Of a DNA stretch of 64,000 bases, positions 38,731 through 46,238 are shown one piece after another. Within the stretch, counting starts at the first letter, position 1. Every line of letters starts with the position of its first letter. The stretch lies in NCBI GenBank assembly GCA_034435435.1, contig DAOTXN010000182.1, positions 4,727-68,726 on the forward strand, in the 5' to 3' direction. The notes beneath the pieces are model-generated. The model searched no databases, was not told where the DNA came from, and was given only the letters and a program-made list of their open reading frames with translations. The translations under genes and the position numbers were made by a program. This DNA comes from DAOTXN01 sp034435435 (GTDB lineage Bacteria > Chloroflexota > Anaerolineae > S140-20).

Positions 38731-39336
38731 CTAAACTTTTTCCGCGCACGGCATACACACGACCTGGCCGTTCTTGACGCGAGCGTATCGTTCGACGGCC
38801 ACCTCGCCGCACTCGGCGCAGGTGATAGTATTGAAATCGTGCGGGCGGGGCTTGGGCAGAGTGATTTCCACCACCTCGCCAATCTGGAACAGCGATTCGG
38901 CAGGGGCGCTCAACATCATCTCCACCAGCGGATCAACCAGTTGGGGGTCAATCTTGGAAGCCGGTACGCCCCGTTGTCGGTAGGTGATGAACTCGCTCTC
39001 TTTGCTGCGCTGGATGGTCTCCGGCCTGGTTGCCACGCGCACGCTGCGCCCGGTCTGGTTGTCAACCAGCGTGAGCACAAATTTGCCATAGCCCAGCTTT
39101 TGAATGTTGCCCTTGCCGAACGTGCAGCCGGTCGCCATCTGCACCCCATCGGCGTAGCACGTGGCGCAGTGGTCGCGGTCAATCTCTACCAACGCCGTCA
39201 ACTGGCCGTCGGCTGCGCGTTGGACGCCGAGCGCTTCCAACGCGGCCAGCCCGGCGCGCAAGCCCATCGGCATCGCGGGGCACTTGTGACCATGCAACAA
39301 CAAACCTGCCTTGTACAACTCGTCATTCGTATTCAT
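38731..39336 (-). CDS. FmdE-family protein with C-terminal zinc ribbon
   Basis: A 201-residue protein. The FmdE domain has His-Gly-His-Lys-Cys-Pro near residue 17 and Cys-Ala-Thr-Cys with Gly-Cys-Thr-Phe-Gly-Lys-Gly-Asn near 55-75. The C-terminal zinc ribbon is Cys-Ala-Glu-Cys-Gly followed by Cys-Met-Pro-Cys. FmdE proteins accompany molybdenum or tungsten enzymes and are thought to aid cofactor or metal handling. The start at 39336 opens the conserved Leu-Leu-Leu-His-Gly-His block. A second intact FmdE is at 53635 and a broken one nearby. The 94-base gap 38637-38730 downstream contains only a short GATGGA/TCCATC inverted repeat. Confidence 0.88.
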   Translation of the reverse strand: MNTNDELYKAGLLLHGHKCPAMPMGLRAGLAALEALGVQRAADGQLTALVEIDRDHCATCYADGVQMATGCTFGKGNIQKLGYGKFVLTLVDNQTGRSVRVATRPETIQRSKESEFITYRQRGVPASKIDPQLVDPLVEMMLSAPAESLFQIGEVVEITLPKPRPHDFNTITCAECGEVAVERYARVKNGQVVCMPCAEKV

Positions 39337-39374
39337 TTTCGTTTCTCTCCTCGATTGGTTTTTCTGACTCGACT

Positions 39375-39470
39375 CTACTGGATGTACCCTGAACAGGGGA
39401 TGCACACGGGCTGGCCGTCTTTCCGCACATAGCGGTCGAAGACATATTCGTCGCGCACATCACAGATATC
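39375..39470 (-). pseudogene. Detached zinc-ribbon tail of a broken FmdE gene
   Basis: The minus strand reads Asp-Ile-Cys-Asp-Val-Arg-Asp-Glu-Tyr-Val-Phe-Asp-Arg-Tyr-Val, then Asp-Gly-Gln-Pro-Val-Cys-Ile-Pro-Cys-Ser-Gly and a stop at 39375. This matches the C-terminal ribbon of intact FmdE proteins here but has no start or body. It overlaps the last codons of the TauE gene in another frame. The matching upstream part is probably 41608-41889. Confidence 0.55.
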
Positions 39471-40239
39471 CCAGGAGCTTGGCCAGGATTTGGACCGCAA
39501 ACACCCACATGATCAGGCCCAGACCGGCCCGGATCATTTTAGTTTTGAACTTCATGCTGAGTCTCGCCCCGAGATTGCCGCCGATGAGAACGGCGACGCC
39601 CGTCAGCGCAATCAATGGAAGATCGAATCTGTGAGAGGTCGCATGGCCGATGATGCCGGCCAGCGCCGAGAAGGAGATGATCAGGTGCGACGACCCCGCG
39701 GCGATTTTTGTCGGGTACTTGCAGACGTACACCATGAAAGGCACAATGAAAATGCCGCCGCCCACGCCCAGCAGGCCGGCGATGAACCCCACGGCCAGAC
39801 CGAAAACCGCAATGAGCGCGTACATGGCAGTGGAAAAGTGGGGGGATGATTTCTCTTCCGCTTTTTCCTTTTCCCAGTAGGAATAGACCATCCTCGCACC
39901 CACCCCCACGAGGAAAATCACGAACAACCATAGCAAAATCGTCGTATTAACCGACTTGGACAGAGCACCCCCCGCAAAGGCGCCCAGGCTGATGCCCGGC
40001 GCAAAGATGAAGGAGGCCTTGTAATCAATCATCTTTTTGCGATAGAAAATATAGCCGGCAGACAACGAAGTGATGAGATTCAACACCAGGGACGTGGAAG
40101 TGGAAATCACGATCGAATACCCCAGCAGAATCAACAGCGGGGAGTACACCGATCCCCCACCCTGCCCAAACATTGAAAATATGAAAGCGATCACAAAGGC
40201 AAAGACGACGGCGAACAGCAGCGTTGTATTCATATCCAT
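39460..40239 (-). CDS. TauE/SafE-family sulfite/organosulfonate-type exporter, copy 2
   Basis: A 259-residue membrane protein with eight hydrophobic helices in two repeats. Gly-Gln-Gly-Gly-Gly-Ser in the first half and Gly-Val-Gly-Gly-Gly-Ile-Phe in the second are the family's glycine-rich re-entrant motifs. The family exports sulfite, sulfoacetate or related anions. ATG 40239 follows AAAAGGA by about 10 bases; the open frame upstream lacks a start site. It is 84 bases downstream of the other TauE gene, which it resembles only moderately. Confidence 0.88.
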   Translation of the reverse strand: MDMNTTLLFAVVFAFVIAFIFSMFGQGGGSVYSPLLILLGYSIVISTSTSLVLNLITSLSAGYIFYRKKMIDYKASFIFAPGISLGAFAGGALSKSVNTTILLWLFVIFLVGVGARMVYSYWEKEKAEEKSSPHFSTAMYALIAVFGLAVGFIAGLLGVGGGIFIVPFMVYVCKYPTKIAAGSSHLIISFSALAGIIGHATSHRFDLPLIALTGVAVLIGGNLGARLSMKFKTKMIRAGLGLIMWVFAVQILAKLLGYL

Positions 40240-40323
40240 TGTGTTGATATCCTTTTTTCTGAAAAGCCGGTTTTTGCAATTGCTCCCGTCGGATAACCGC
40301 ATCCGGCGGGAGCAAAAGCCGGA

Positions 40324-41085
40324 CTAAGCCAGGATGACATCCTGGATAATAATCAAAGCGGCCACGCCCAACAACACAATACCAAAGACAATCCTTATTG
40401 AGCGTGACTTCATCCGGGTGGACATTAAGCGCGAACCAAGCTGGCTGCCAATCAGCACCGCCACGACACAGCTAATCCAGACGATCCACTGCGGTCGGGC
40501 GGCCGTGGCCAGGTGAGACAAAAAGCTGGAAATCCCGGAGCAAGTCACCACGAAAGCGGATGTTGCGGCAGCCGCCTTGGCTTCTAGCCCAACGACGTAA
40601 AGAAGCGGAACGATGAACGAACCGCCGCCACGCCCGATCAAACCGGCGATCAGACCCAACCCGCTGCCGGCAGAGAGTCCCAAAATGATCCGCCCTCGCG
40701 GCGATATCTCTCCAGATTTGGGTTTCCAGCCAACAAGCATCAGGATAGCTGATACAGCCGTGAACAGGGCAAAAAAGATCAGCAAGGGCTTGACGGGCAG
40801 CGCCACATTGAGCCACACGCCCACCGGGGCAAAGGCAATGATAGTCAGGGCAAAGGGTATCGAGATCCGCCAGTTGATGAGTTTCTTGTGTCCATAGGTA
40901 ATTGCAGCCGAGCTGCTATTGACCACGTTGAGCAACATGCCCAGTGGAATGGCTTCTGTCTTGAAATCCATCCCCATCCAGTACAGAATGGGGATGTATA
41001 GCTGGGACCCTCCCAGGCCCAGCATCGAAAAGACAAAAGCAATGATGAAAAAGAGAGGTGGAACCAAATAGTAAGAAGCGTCCAT
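40324..41085 (-). CDS. TauE/SafE-family exporter, copy 1
   Basis: A 253-residue, eight-helix protein with the half-repeat motifs Gly-Leu-Gly-Gly-Ser-Gln-Leu-Tyr and Gly-Arg-Gly-Gly-Gly-Ser-Phe. ATG 41085 is preceded by TTAGGAGG at the right distance. Two TauE proteins in a row next to a rhodanese suggest handling of sulfite, sulfide or thiosulfate. That would suit the tetrathionate-type reductase in the same window, but no direct link is visible. Confidence 0.88.
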   Translation of the reverse strand: MDASYYLVPPLFFIIAFVFSMLGLGGSQLYIPILYWMGMDFKTEAIPLGMLLNVVNSSSAAITYGHKKLINWRISIPFALTIIAFAPVGVWLNVALPVKPLLIFFALFTAVSAILMLVGWKPKSGEISPRGRIILGLSAGSGLGLIAGLIGRGGGSFIVPLLYVVGLEAKAAAATSAFVVTCSGISSFLSHLATAARPQWIVWISCVVAVLIGSQLGSRLMSTRMKSRSIRIVFGIVLLGVAALIIIQDVILA

Positions 41086-41171
41086 GATGATGCCTCCTAA
41101 CATCATATGGCTTTTTTGCCTGGTCTCTGCCATGCCGGGGAGTGGCCCAGGCAGCATGGTGTTGTGCGCCC

Positions 41172-41561
41172 TTATTTCTTGGCGCGCTTGTAGACTTTGC
41201 CAGGCAGCAGTTCCTCAGTCAAATCGTTGTAGCGGGCGTCCAGGATGCGGACCTTGTCCAACCCGTGCAATTGCAGGTAGACCCAGGCTACCACCGCGCG
41301 CGTGACCGACGAGCAAAAAGTCGCCACCAGCCGGTCGGTGGGCACCTCCTGCCAACGGGATGGCAGCTCGTTGATTGGGATATGCAGGGCAAAGGGCAAG
41401 GCCAGTTGCCCCGCCTCCTCTGGAGAACGCAGGTCCAACAGCACTGCGCCTTCGATCTGCTGCCGCTCGAAGAACTGGGGCGGCGTCACCTTGTGTTGCG
41501 CCGTACCCCAAAAACTCAGGTCAAGTCCAGTGAGCCACTTGTCAAGCATCATGTTTTCCAT
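41172..41561 (-). CDS. Rhodanese-like domain protein
   Basis: A single-domain sulfurtransferase of 129 residues. The domain begins Val-Leu-Leu-Asp-Leu-Arg-Ser-Pro-Glu-Glu. The active-site cysteine is in Val-Ala-Thr-Phe-Cys-Ser-Ser-Val-Thr-Arg-Ala, giving the usual six-residue loop. No signal peptide. First gene of the rhodanese-TauE-TauE block. Likely role: moving sulfane sulfur to an acceptor in the cytoplasm. Confidence 0.88.
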   Translation of the reverse strand: MENMMLDKWLTGLDLSFWGTAQHKVTPPQFFERQQIEGAVLLDLRSPEEAGQLALPFALHIPINELPSRWQEVPTDRLVATFCSSVTRAVVAWVYLQLHGLDKVRILDARYNDLTEELLPGKVYKRAKK

Positions 41562-41607
41562 TTTTATCTCCCAGTATTATGAATTCAGGGTAGCGCCAAC
41601 ATGGACA

Positions 41608-41889
41608 CTACCAAGCTGGTAAGAGGGGCCAGTTCGCGGTACAGTGCGGGCGGGCCAGACGCCGACCATCGGACGCGACGCAAAGGCCGTCAGAGCGAGG
41701 CATCACTTCCGGGAACCATTCCCTCTGGTATTCAAAAACCGGGCCGATGGTCAGCACGTCCGCTTCCGGCGCGTCCCACACCAGGTTAACCAGTTCCGTC
41801 TGTTTTTCTTCGGGGATGCCGTCAGGCATAATCCCCAGGCCGCGCTTGCGCATAAAGGCCGACCCGGCGAGTCGGCTACCGCTGAACAC
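41608..41889 (-). pseudogene. Middle/C-terminal piece of a broken FmdE gene
   Basis: The frame reads Gly-Ile-Met-Pro-Asp-Gly-Ile-Pro-Glu-Glu-Lys-Gln, then Trp-Asp-Ala-Pro-Glu-Ala-Asp-Val-Leu-Thr, then Glu-Trp-Phe-Pro-Glu-Val-Met-Pro-Arg-Ser-Asp. This is the linker that precedes the zinc ribbon in FmdE proteins. After that Asp (41689) homology stops and unrelated residues run to the stop. There is no FmdE N-domain; the frame starts right at the stop of the gene at 41893. Joining Pro-Arg-Ser-Asp here with Ile-Cys-Asp-Val at 39470 would restore a normal FmdE C-terminus. Confidence 0.55.
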
Positions 41890-41892
41890 TCC

Positions 41893-42162
41893 TTACCGAT
41901 GGCGACGTGCGCAAAAGGCCGCGTACGCCCGTCGCAACGCGGCTGCGTACCTGGCCTCCACGTCGGCTTGCGCGGGGATGTAGTTTTTCTGCGCCCGCAC
42001 CATCCCCACCAGTTCTGCGTCGGCGGCTTGTTCGGGGTTGCGCCCCAGCGCCCACAACTGCTCGAACACGCTGTTCAGACCCCGCACGCCCACGGTGGGG
42101 CCAGCGCCGAGGCTCAACTGGGTCACGCCGTCGTCGTTGCGCGGGCAGCATGCCCCGGTCAT
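41893..42162 (-). CDS. Short paralogue of the ferredoxin-like protein at 43325 (lacks Fe-S domain)
   Basis: An 89-residue protein of unknown function. It aligns with the N-terminal 76 residues of the gene at 43325: Thr-Val-Gly-Val-Arg-Gly-Leu-Asn-Ser-Val-Phe, then Asn-Tyr-Ile-Pro and Tyr-Ala-Ala-Ala-Leu-Arg-Arg-Ala-Tyr-Ala-Ala-Phe-Cys. It stops where the paralogue continues into its two Fe-S motifs, so it is either a truncated copy fused to lost sequence or a stand-alone N-domain. The following FmdE fragment suggests a deletion joined the two. ATG 42162 is chosen by comparison; an upstream frame would overlap acr3. Confidence 0.5.
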   Translation of the reverse strand: MTGACCPRNDDGVTQLSLGAGPTVGVRGLNSVFEQLWALGRNPEQAADAELVGMVRAQKNYIPAQADVEARYAAALRRAYAAFCARRHR

Positions 42163-42194
42163 TAATGGTCTGCTGCTTATCTCTTTTTCATTTG

Positions 42195-43292
42195 TCAAGC
42201 TGTTTCTCGACTCGCGCCAGCGTGGAACCACGCGCGTCGCATCCACAACGCCACGTACACCAGCCCGATCAGCACCGGCACTTCGATCAGCGGGCCGATC
42301 ACGGTGGCTAGCGCCTCCGACGAAGCAATGCCGAACGTGCCCACGGCCACGGCGATGGCCAGCTCAAAGTTGTTGCTGGCCGCGGTGAAAGATTGGGTCG
42401 CCGCCAATTCGTAGGGGAACTTGCGCCACAACGACAGGCCGAACGACACAAAAAACATCACCACGAAATAGACCGTCAACGGAATCGCTACCCGTAGCAC
42501 ATCCAGCGGCTTGTCCAGAATCTGGTCGCCCTGCATGCTAAACATCACCACGATGGTGAATAACAGCCCGATCAAGGCCGTGGGTCCCAGGCGGGGCATC
42601 AACTCGTTTTCGTACCATTCCTTGCCTCGCCGTTGGATACCCACGAAACGGGTGAGGATGCCCCCGGCCAGCGGGATGCCCAGAAAGATGAGCACGCTCT
42701 TGGCGATCTCGCCCATGCCAATGTCCACCACGGTGCCCTCGGCCCCCAGCCAGCCCGGCACCACGCGCAGGAACAAGTAGGCCAGCGGGCTGTACATCAC
42801 GATCTGAAACACGCTGTTGAGCGCCACCAGCACGGCGCAGTATTCGCTATCGCCCCCGGCCAGCATGTTCCAGATCAGCACCATGGCGATGCAGCGGGCC
42901 AGCCCGGTGATGATCAAGCCGGTGCGATAGGCCGGATGGTCAGGCAGCAGCAGCCAGGCCAGGACGAACATGATCACCGGCCCGATGACCCAGTTGAGGG
43001 CCAGCGACACGCCAAACTGCTCCCAGGCCTGGGCCACCTTGCTCAGCTCTTCGTACTTGACCCTGGCCAGCACCGGGTACATCATCCACAACAGGCCCAC
43101 GGCGATAGGAAATGAGACCGTGCCAATCTGCAAGGCATTAAAAACGTCCTTGACGCCGGGAATGATCGCCCCCAGCAACACGCCGGCGGCCATCGCCAAG
43201 AAGATCCACAGCGGCAAAAAGCGGTCCAACAGCGACAACTGTCCGACGATGCTCTTGGCGCCTTTTGTCTCGGCAGACGCTAATTCTGTCAT
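42195..43292 (-). CDS. acr3: Arsenite efflux transporter Acr3
   Basis: A 365-residue membrane protein with ten helices. The conserved Cys of helix 4 lies in Gly-Leu-Ala-Arg-Cys-Ile-Ala-Met-Val-Leu-Ile-Trp-Asn, and Ala-Ala-Ser-Asn-Asn-Phe-Glu-Leu-Ala-Ile-Ala lies in helix 9; both are Acr3 signatures. The protein exports arsenite (and perhaps antimonite) using the proton motive force. It sits within an ArsR-controlled gene series on the minus strand. No arsenate reductase arsC is adjacent. Confidence 0.94.
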   Translation of the reverse strand: MTELASAETKGAKSIVGQLSLLDRFLPLWIFLAMAAGVLLGAIIPGVKDVFNALQIGTVSFPIAVGLLWMMYPVLARVKYEELSKVAQAWEQFGVSLALNWVIGPVIMFVLAWLLLPDHPAYRTGLIITGLARCIAMVLIWNMLAGGDSEYCAVLVALNSVFQIVMYSPLAYLFLRVVPGWLGAEGTVVDIGMGEIAKSVLIFLGIPLAGGILTRFVGIQRRGKEWYENELMPRLGPTALIGLLFTIVVMFSMQGDQILDKPLDVLRVAIPLTVYFVVMFFVSFGLSLWRKFPYELAATQSFTAASNNFELAIAVAVGTFGIASSEALATVIGPLIEVPVLIGLVYVALWMRRAWFHAGASRETA

Positions 43293-43324
43293 CTTTTTCC
43301 CTCCTCTGAGAATTTGAAATGCCT

Positions 43325-43837
43325 CTAGAACGCCTCCAGGACCTCTGGCGGTGGGAAAGTGATGGCCTTGGGTTTGCAGACCTGCACACAGGCGCTACAC
43401 CCCACCTGGCACTTGTACGGCTCGCCAACCTGGACTCCCCCTCCACCGTCAGCAGGGGCGAATACACCATTGGGGCAAAAGCGCATGCACGCGCCGCAGC
43501 CATCGCACAGCTCAGGGCGCAGCGTAGGATACCACGGGATGGCCTCACGCGGGTGTCCGCGCCACGCGCCGTAGCCGGCGGCGCAAGCACAGCCAGCCCG
43601 TTGGCGCTGGCAAAAGGCCCCATATTCACGCAGCAGCGCCTGGGCGTAGTCGGCCTCGGCCGCGGGGGGAATGTAATTGTGTCGCCGGACGTGGGTCAAC
43701 AACTGTATTGCCTTAACCGCGTCCGGCGCGCTCCCCTCCGCGTACAGCGCCGAAAAAACCTCGTCCAGCCCGGTCATGCCGACGGTATCATCACCCACTT
43801 GCACCTGGCGCAGACTGAGGCGTTCTCCGAGAGTCAT
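43325..43837 (-). CDS. Uncharacterised N-domain fused to a 2x[4Fe-4S] ferredoxin
   Basis: A 170-residue protein. Residues 1-75 form a helical domain of unknown family shared with the 41893 gene. Residues 76-100 are a Cys/Gly-rich linker. Residues 105-160 hold Cys111/114/117/121 and Cys143/147/150/154; the second set has one extra residue in the first gap (Cys-x3-Cys-x2-Cys-x3-Cys), which is unusual. The position next to acr3 and the small thioredoxin suggests electron supply for metalloid or thiol chemistry. The start at 43837 is 9 bases after the thioredoxin gene. Confidence 0.7.
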   Translation of the reverse strand: MTLGERLSLRQVQVGDDTVGMTGLDEVFSALYAEGSAPDAVKAIQLLTHVRRHNYIPPAAEADYAQALLREYGAFCQRQRAGCACAAGYGAWRGHPREAIPWYPTLRPELCDGCGACMRFCPNGVFAPADGGGGVQVGEPYKCQVGCSACVQVCKPKAITFPPPEVLEAF

Positions 43838-43846
43838 TCTGAACGC

Positions 43847-44107
43847 CTATTTGTGGGCTTGCGCTTCCATCAACGCCGTGGCGATCAGCGAGGTGATCTC
43901 GGCCACGTTGGGCACCCGCCCCGCCGAAACCACCTTTTCGTTAATCACCAGCCCGGGTGTGCTGAAAATGCTGTATGACATGATGTCCTTCATGTCGGCC
44001 ACCTTGGTGACCGTAGCCTGAACGCCCAACTGGGCTAGCGCAGTGTGCGTGTTCTTTTCCAGCCGCTGGCAGTTGGGACACCCTGGTCCTAGAACTTTGA
44101 TCTCCAT
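43847..44107 (-). CDS. Small redox-active disulfide protein (TM0996/MTH895 thioredoxin-like)
   Basis: An 86-residue glutaredoxin/thioredoxin-fold protein. Active-site Cys10-Pro-Asn-Cys13 follows the Leu-Gly-Pro-Gly start, and a cis-Pro is in Ser-Thr-Pro-Gly-Leu-Val. This family is regularly encoded beside DUF318 permeases and ArsR regulators, as here (permease 62 bases upstream). Confidence 0.93.
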   Translation of the reverse strand: MEIKVLGPGCPNCQRLEKNTHTALAQLGVQATVTKVADMKDIMSYSIFSTPGLVINEKVVSAGRVPNVAEITSLIATALMEAQAHK

Positions 44108-44169
44108 TTGATCTTACCTCCTCACTGAATGGTTTTTATCGGACTTTCGATTCGCACTGCATCTGCACT

Positions 44170-45639
44170 CTAACCGGCCTCGGCCGGAGCCATCACCCGC
44201 CGGTTGCGCCGGTTGACCCAACCCAGACTCACGGTCAACATGCCTACCAGGACCGCCAGATAGAGCAGGATGCGCCAGGCCTCGACGCCATCAATCCACA
44301 ACCCATACAATAGCCCGGCCATCACGCTGAACAGCGCCACCCAGCCGACGTATACCCACGCCTTGAGCCGGCCAATGATGGTCGAGACGATCAGGATGCT
44401 TTGTAGACTCAGCTCCGGGTCGGCCATCAGATAAGCCAGCAATGGGCCGCGATGCATGCCCAGTCCCAGAAACATGTTGGCAATGGGCACCTCGACCAGG
44501 GTGGGGAAGTACATGAACACCCCAAACACGACCCCGGCCAGATTGCCCAGAACTGTGTTGCGCCCCGCCAAAGACTCGATCCATTCTGGCCGGATGAGCT
44601 GGCGGATGACCCCCACGGCAAAGACGCCCACGATCAGCAGCGGAAAGATCTGCTTCACAAAGCGCCACGACTCCCACAGCCATTCCTGGACGTCGCGTGC
44701 TTCAAAATGATAGCGGGCGATGGCCCACAGGCCCAGGATTGCCAGGGTCACCCCAAACACACGACCTGTGAATTGAATCTCCAGCCCGTCGGCGCGCGGC
44801 TCTATCCTGACGGCGGCTACGAGCAAGGTCATGACAATCAGCCCCAAAGAGATCCAGGTCCAGCGGTTGTAGCCCTCGCTCACATTGTTCAGGCCGAACC
44901 ACGCGCTGACGGCGATCAGCGCCAGCAGAAAGATGAGGATGGCTCCTTGCACGGCCACGCCTTCCTCACCCTGGCTGGAATCAAACGGCACCAGGCGATA
45001 GAGCGTCTCTTGAAAACGGTCCATTCCGCTGACGGGCAGCGTCACTTGAGCGTAACTATTCGTCAGCAGGCCGATCTTGAGCGTACCAGACAAAAGCAAC
45101 GCCACCAGCAGCAGCAAAAAGATCGTCGTGCTACGGCGTAGTTTGGCTTTGCCGGCAAAAATCTCGTCGGTCATCCGGTCGTGCATGGCGTCGGCCTTGC
45201 GAAAGATCAACGCCATGATCATCCCGATGCTGATGCCAAAGGTCAACGACAGTAGCAATCGGGCCAGGGCCAGGTCAATCCCGATGGTTACGCCCGTGTA
45301 GGTCAGGGCCAGGATGTTGGCCGCCGGGGCGAAGAACAGGAACGTGATAGCCGGTCCCAGCCCGGCCCCCTTTTTGTAGATGCCGGCGAACAGGGGCACG
45401 ATGGTGCAAGAGCACACGGCCAACACCGATCCGGCCAGTGCAGCGGCAGGATAAGAGACGTATTTGGGAGCCGCGCGACCCAAGAAACGGGTGATGGCTT
45501 CCTTTGGGATCAAAGCCGCCAATCCTCCGGCGATGAAAAAGGCCGGCACCAGACACAACAACACGTGGGCGGCCAGATAGGAAGCCAGGCTGCTGGCCCC
45601 CGATTGCAACATTTCAATCACGTATTCCAAAATCGTCAT
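44170..45639 (-). CDS. Permease of the DUF318 (ArsP-like) family
   Basis: A 489-residue membrane protein with about ten helices in two halves. The first half has Cys-Ser-Cys-Thr-Ile-Val-Pro-Leu-Phe, a Cys-x-Cys in a helix that is typical of the family and a candidate metal(loid) site. ATG 45639 follows GGAG. Members export organoarsenicals (ArsP) or other metals. With the small thioredoxin and ArsR this is a standard three-gene set. The long charged loop between the halves (about 165-300) is normal for the family. Confidence 0.9.
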   Translation of the reverse strand: MTILEYVIEMLQSGASSLASYLAAHVLLCLVPAFFIAGGLAALIPKEAITRFLGRAAPKYVSYPAAALAGSVLAVCSCTIVPLFAGIYKKGAGLGPAITFLFFAPAANILALTYTGVTIGIDLALARLLLSLTFGISIGMIMALIFRKADAMHDRMTDEIFAGKAKLRRSTTIFLLLLVALLLSGTLKIGLLTNSYAQVTLPVSGMDRFQETLYRLVPFDSSQGEEGVAVQGAILIFLLALIAVSAWFGLNNVSEGYNRWTWISLGLIVMTLLVAAVRIEPRADGLEIQFTGRVFGVTLAILGLWAIARYHFEARDVQEWLWESWRFVKQIFPLLIVGVFAVGVIRQLIRPEWIESLAGRNTVLGNLAGVVFGVFMYFPTLVEVPIANMFLGLGMHRGPLLAYLMADPELSLQSILIVSTIIGRLKAWVYVGWVALFSVMAGLLYGLWIDGVEAWRILLYLAVLVGMLTVSLGWVNRRNRRVMAPAEAG

Positions 45640-45740
45640 TTTTTGCTCCTCTGGGACGATTACATTCGCAAGCTTGAATATGATTGACCCTTTTCTTCTC
45701 AACGGTGATTTGATCACATCGGGGTAAAGTCAAGAGCAGG

Positions 45741-46103
45741 TCAAGCGGCGACAAGTGCGTTTTCCGAAACTGGCGCGATCGATTCGGCCGAGTGGCAGCG
45801 CGGGCAGGCCGTCTCTGGGCAGGTAGTGCGCTGTTCGACGGGTCCCAGGACCACGCTCAACACCTCGCCTACTCTCGGATCCGCCAAGCGGTAAAACACA
45901 TTCAAGCCATCTTTGCGGTCGGTCACCAACCCGGCCTCGCGCAAGAGCATCAATTGTTGGGAGACGTAGGCCTGGCGCTTGCCCAGCACCGATTGAATGT
46001 GGCACACGCACTCTTCACCCCCGCGCAGAATGTCCAGAATCTGTAAGCGTGCGGGATGGGAGAGGATTTGAAATAACCCAGCCAATGCTTGCCAAGCGTC
46101 CAT
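45741..46103 (-). CDS. arsR: ArsR/SmtB-family metalloregulator
   Basis: A 120-residue winged-helix repressor. The Glu-Cys-Val-Cys-His motif at about 31-35, at the start of the DNA-binding region, is the classical As(III)/Sb(III) site. A second cysteine set in the tail (Thr-Cys-Pro-Glu-Thr-Ala-Cys-Pro-Arg-Cys) may add a ligand. It is the first gene of the minus-strand series and has its own strong promoter with an inverted repeat. Confidence 0.93.
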   Translation of the reverse strand: MDAWQALAGLFQILSHPARLQILDILRGGEECVCHIQSVLGKRQAYVSQQLMLLREAGLVTDRKDGLNVFYRLADPRVGEVLSVVLGPVEQRTTCPETACPRCHSAESIAPVSENALVAA

Positions 46104-46122
46104 TTTTCAACCTGCGCATAAC

Positions 46123-46168
46123 ATTCAATCCAATGAATATATTATAACCTGAATATACTTTGTGTCAA
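46123..46168 (-). promoter_or_regulatory. Promoter and operator of the arsR operon
   Basis: On the minus strand, TTGACA (46163-46168) and TATAAT (46141-46146) are 16 bases apart. Just downstream, ATTCA (46123-46127) and TGAAT (46134-46138) form an inverted repeat with 6-base spacing, the form of an ArsR site overlapping the transcript start. The arsR start codon is at 46103. Confidence 0.75.
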
Positions 46169-46238
46169 GTGTGCGCGGGAGGTATATTGTCACAGATGTG
46201 GGGTGATAGATGTCATAGCCCGGATGCAGCCGGGGCGC

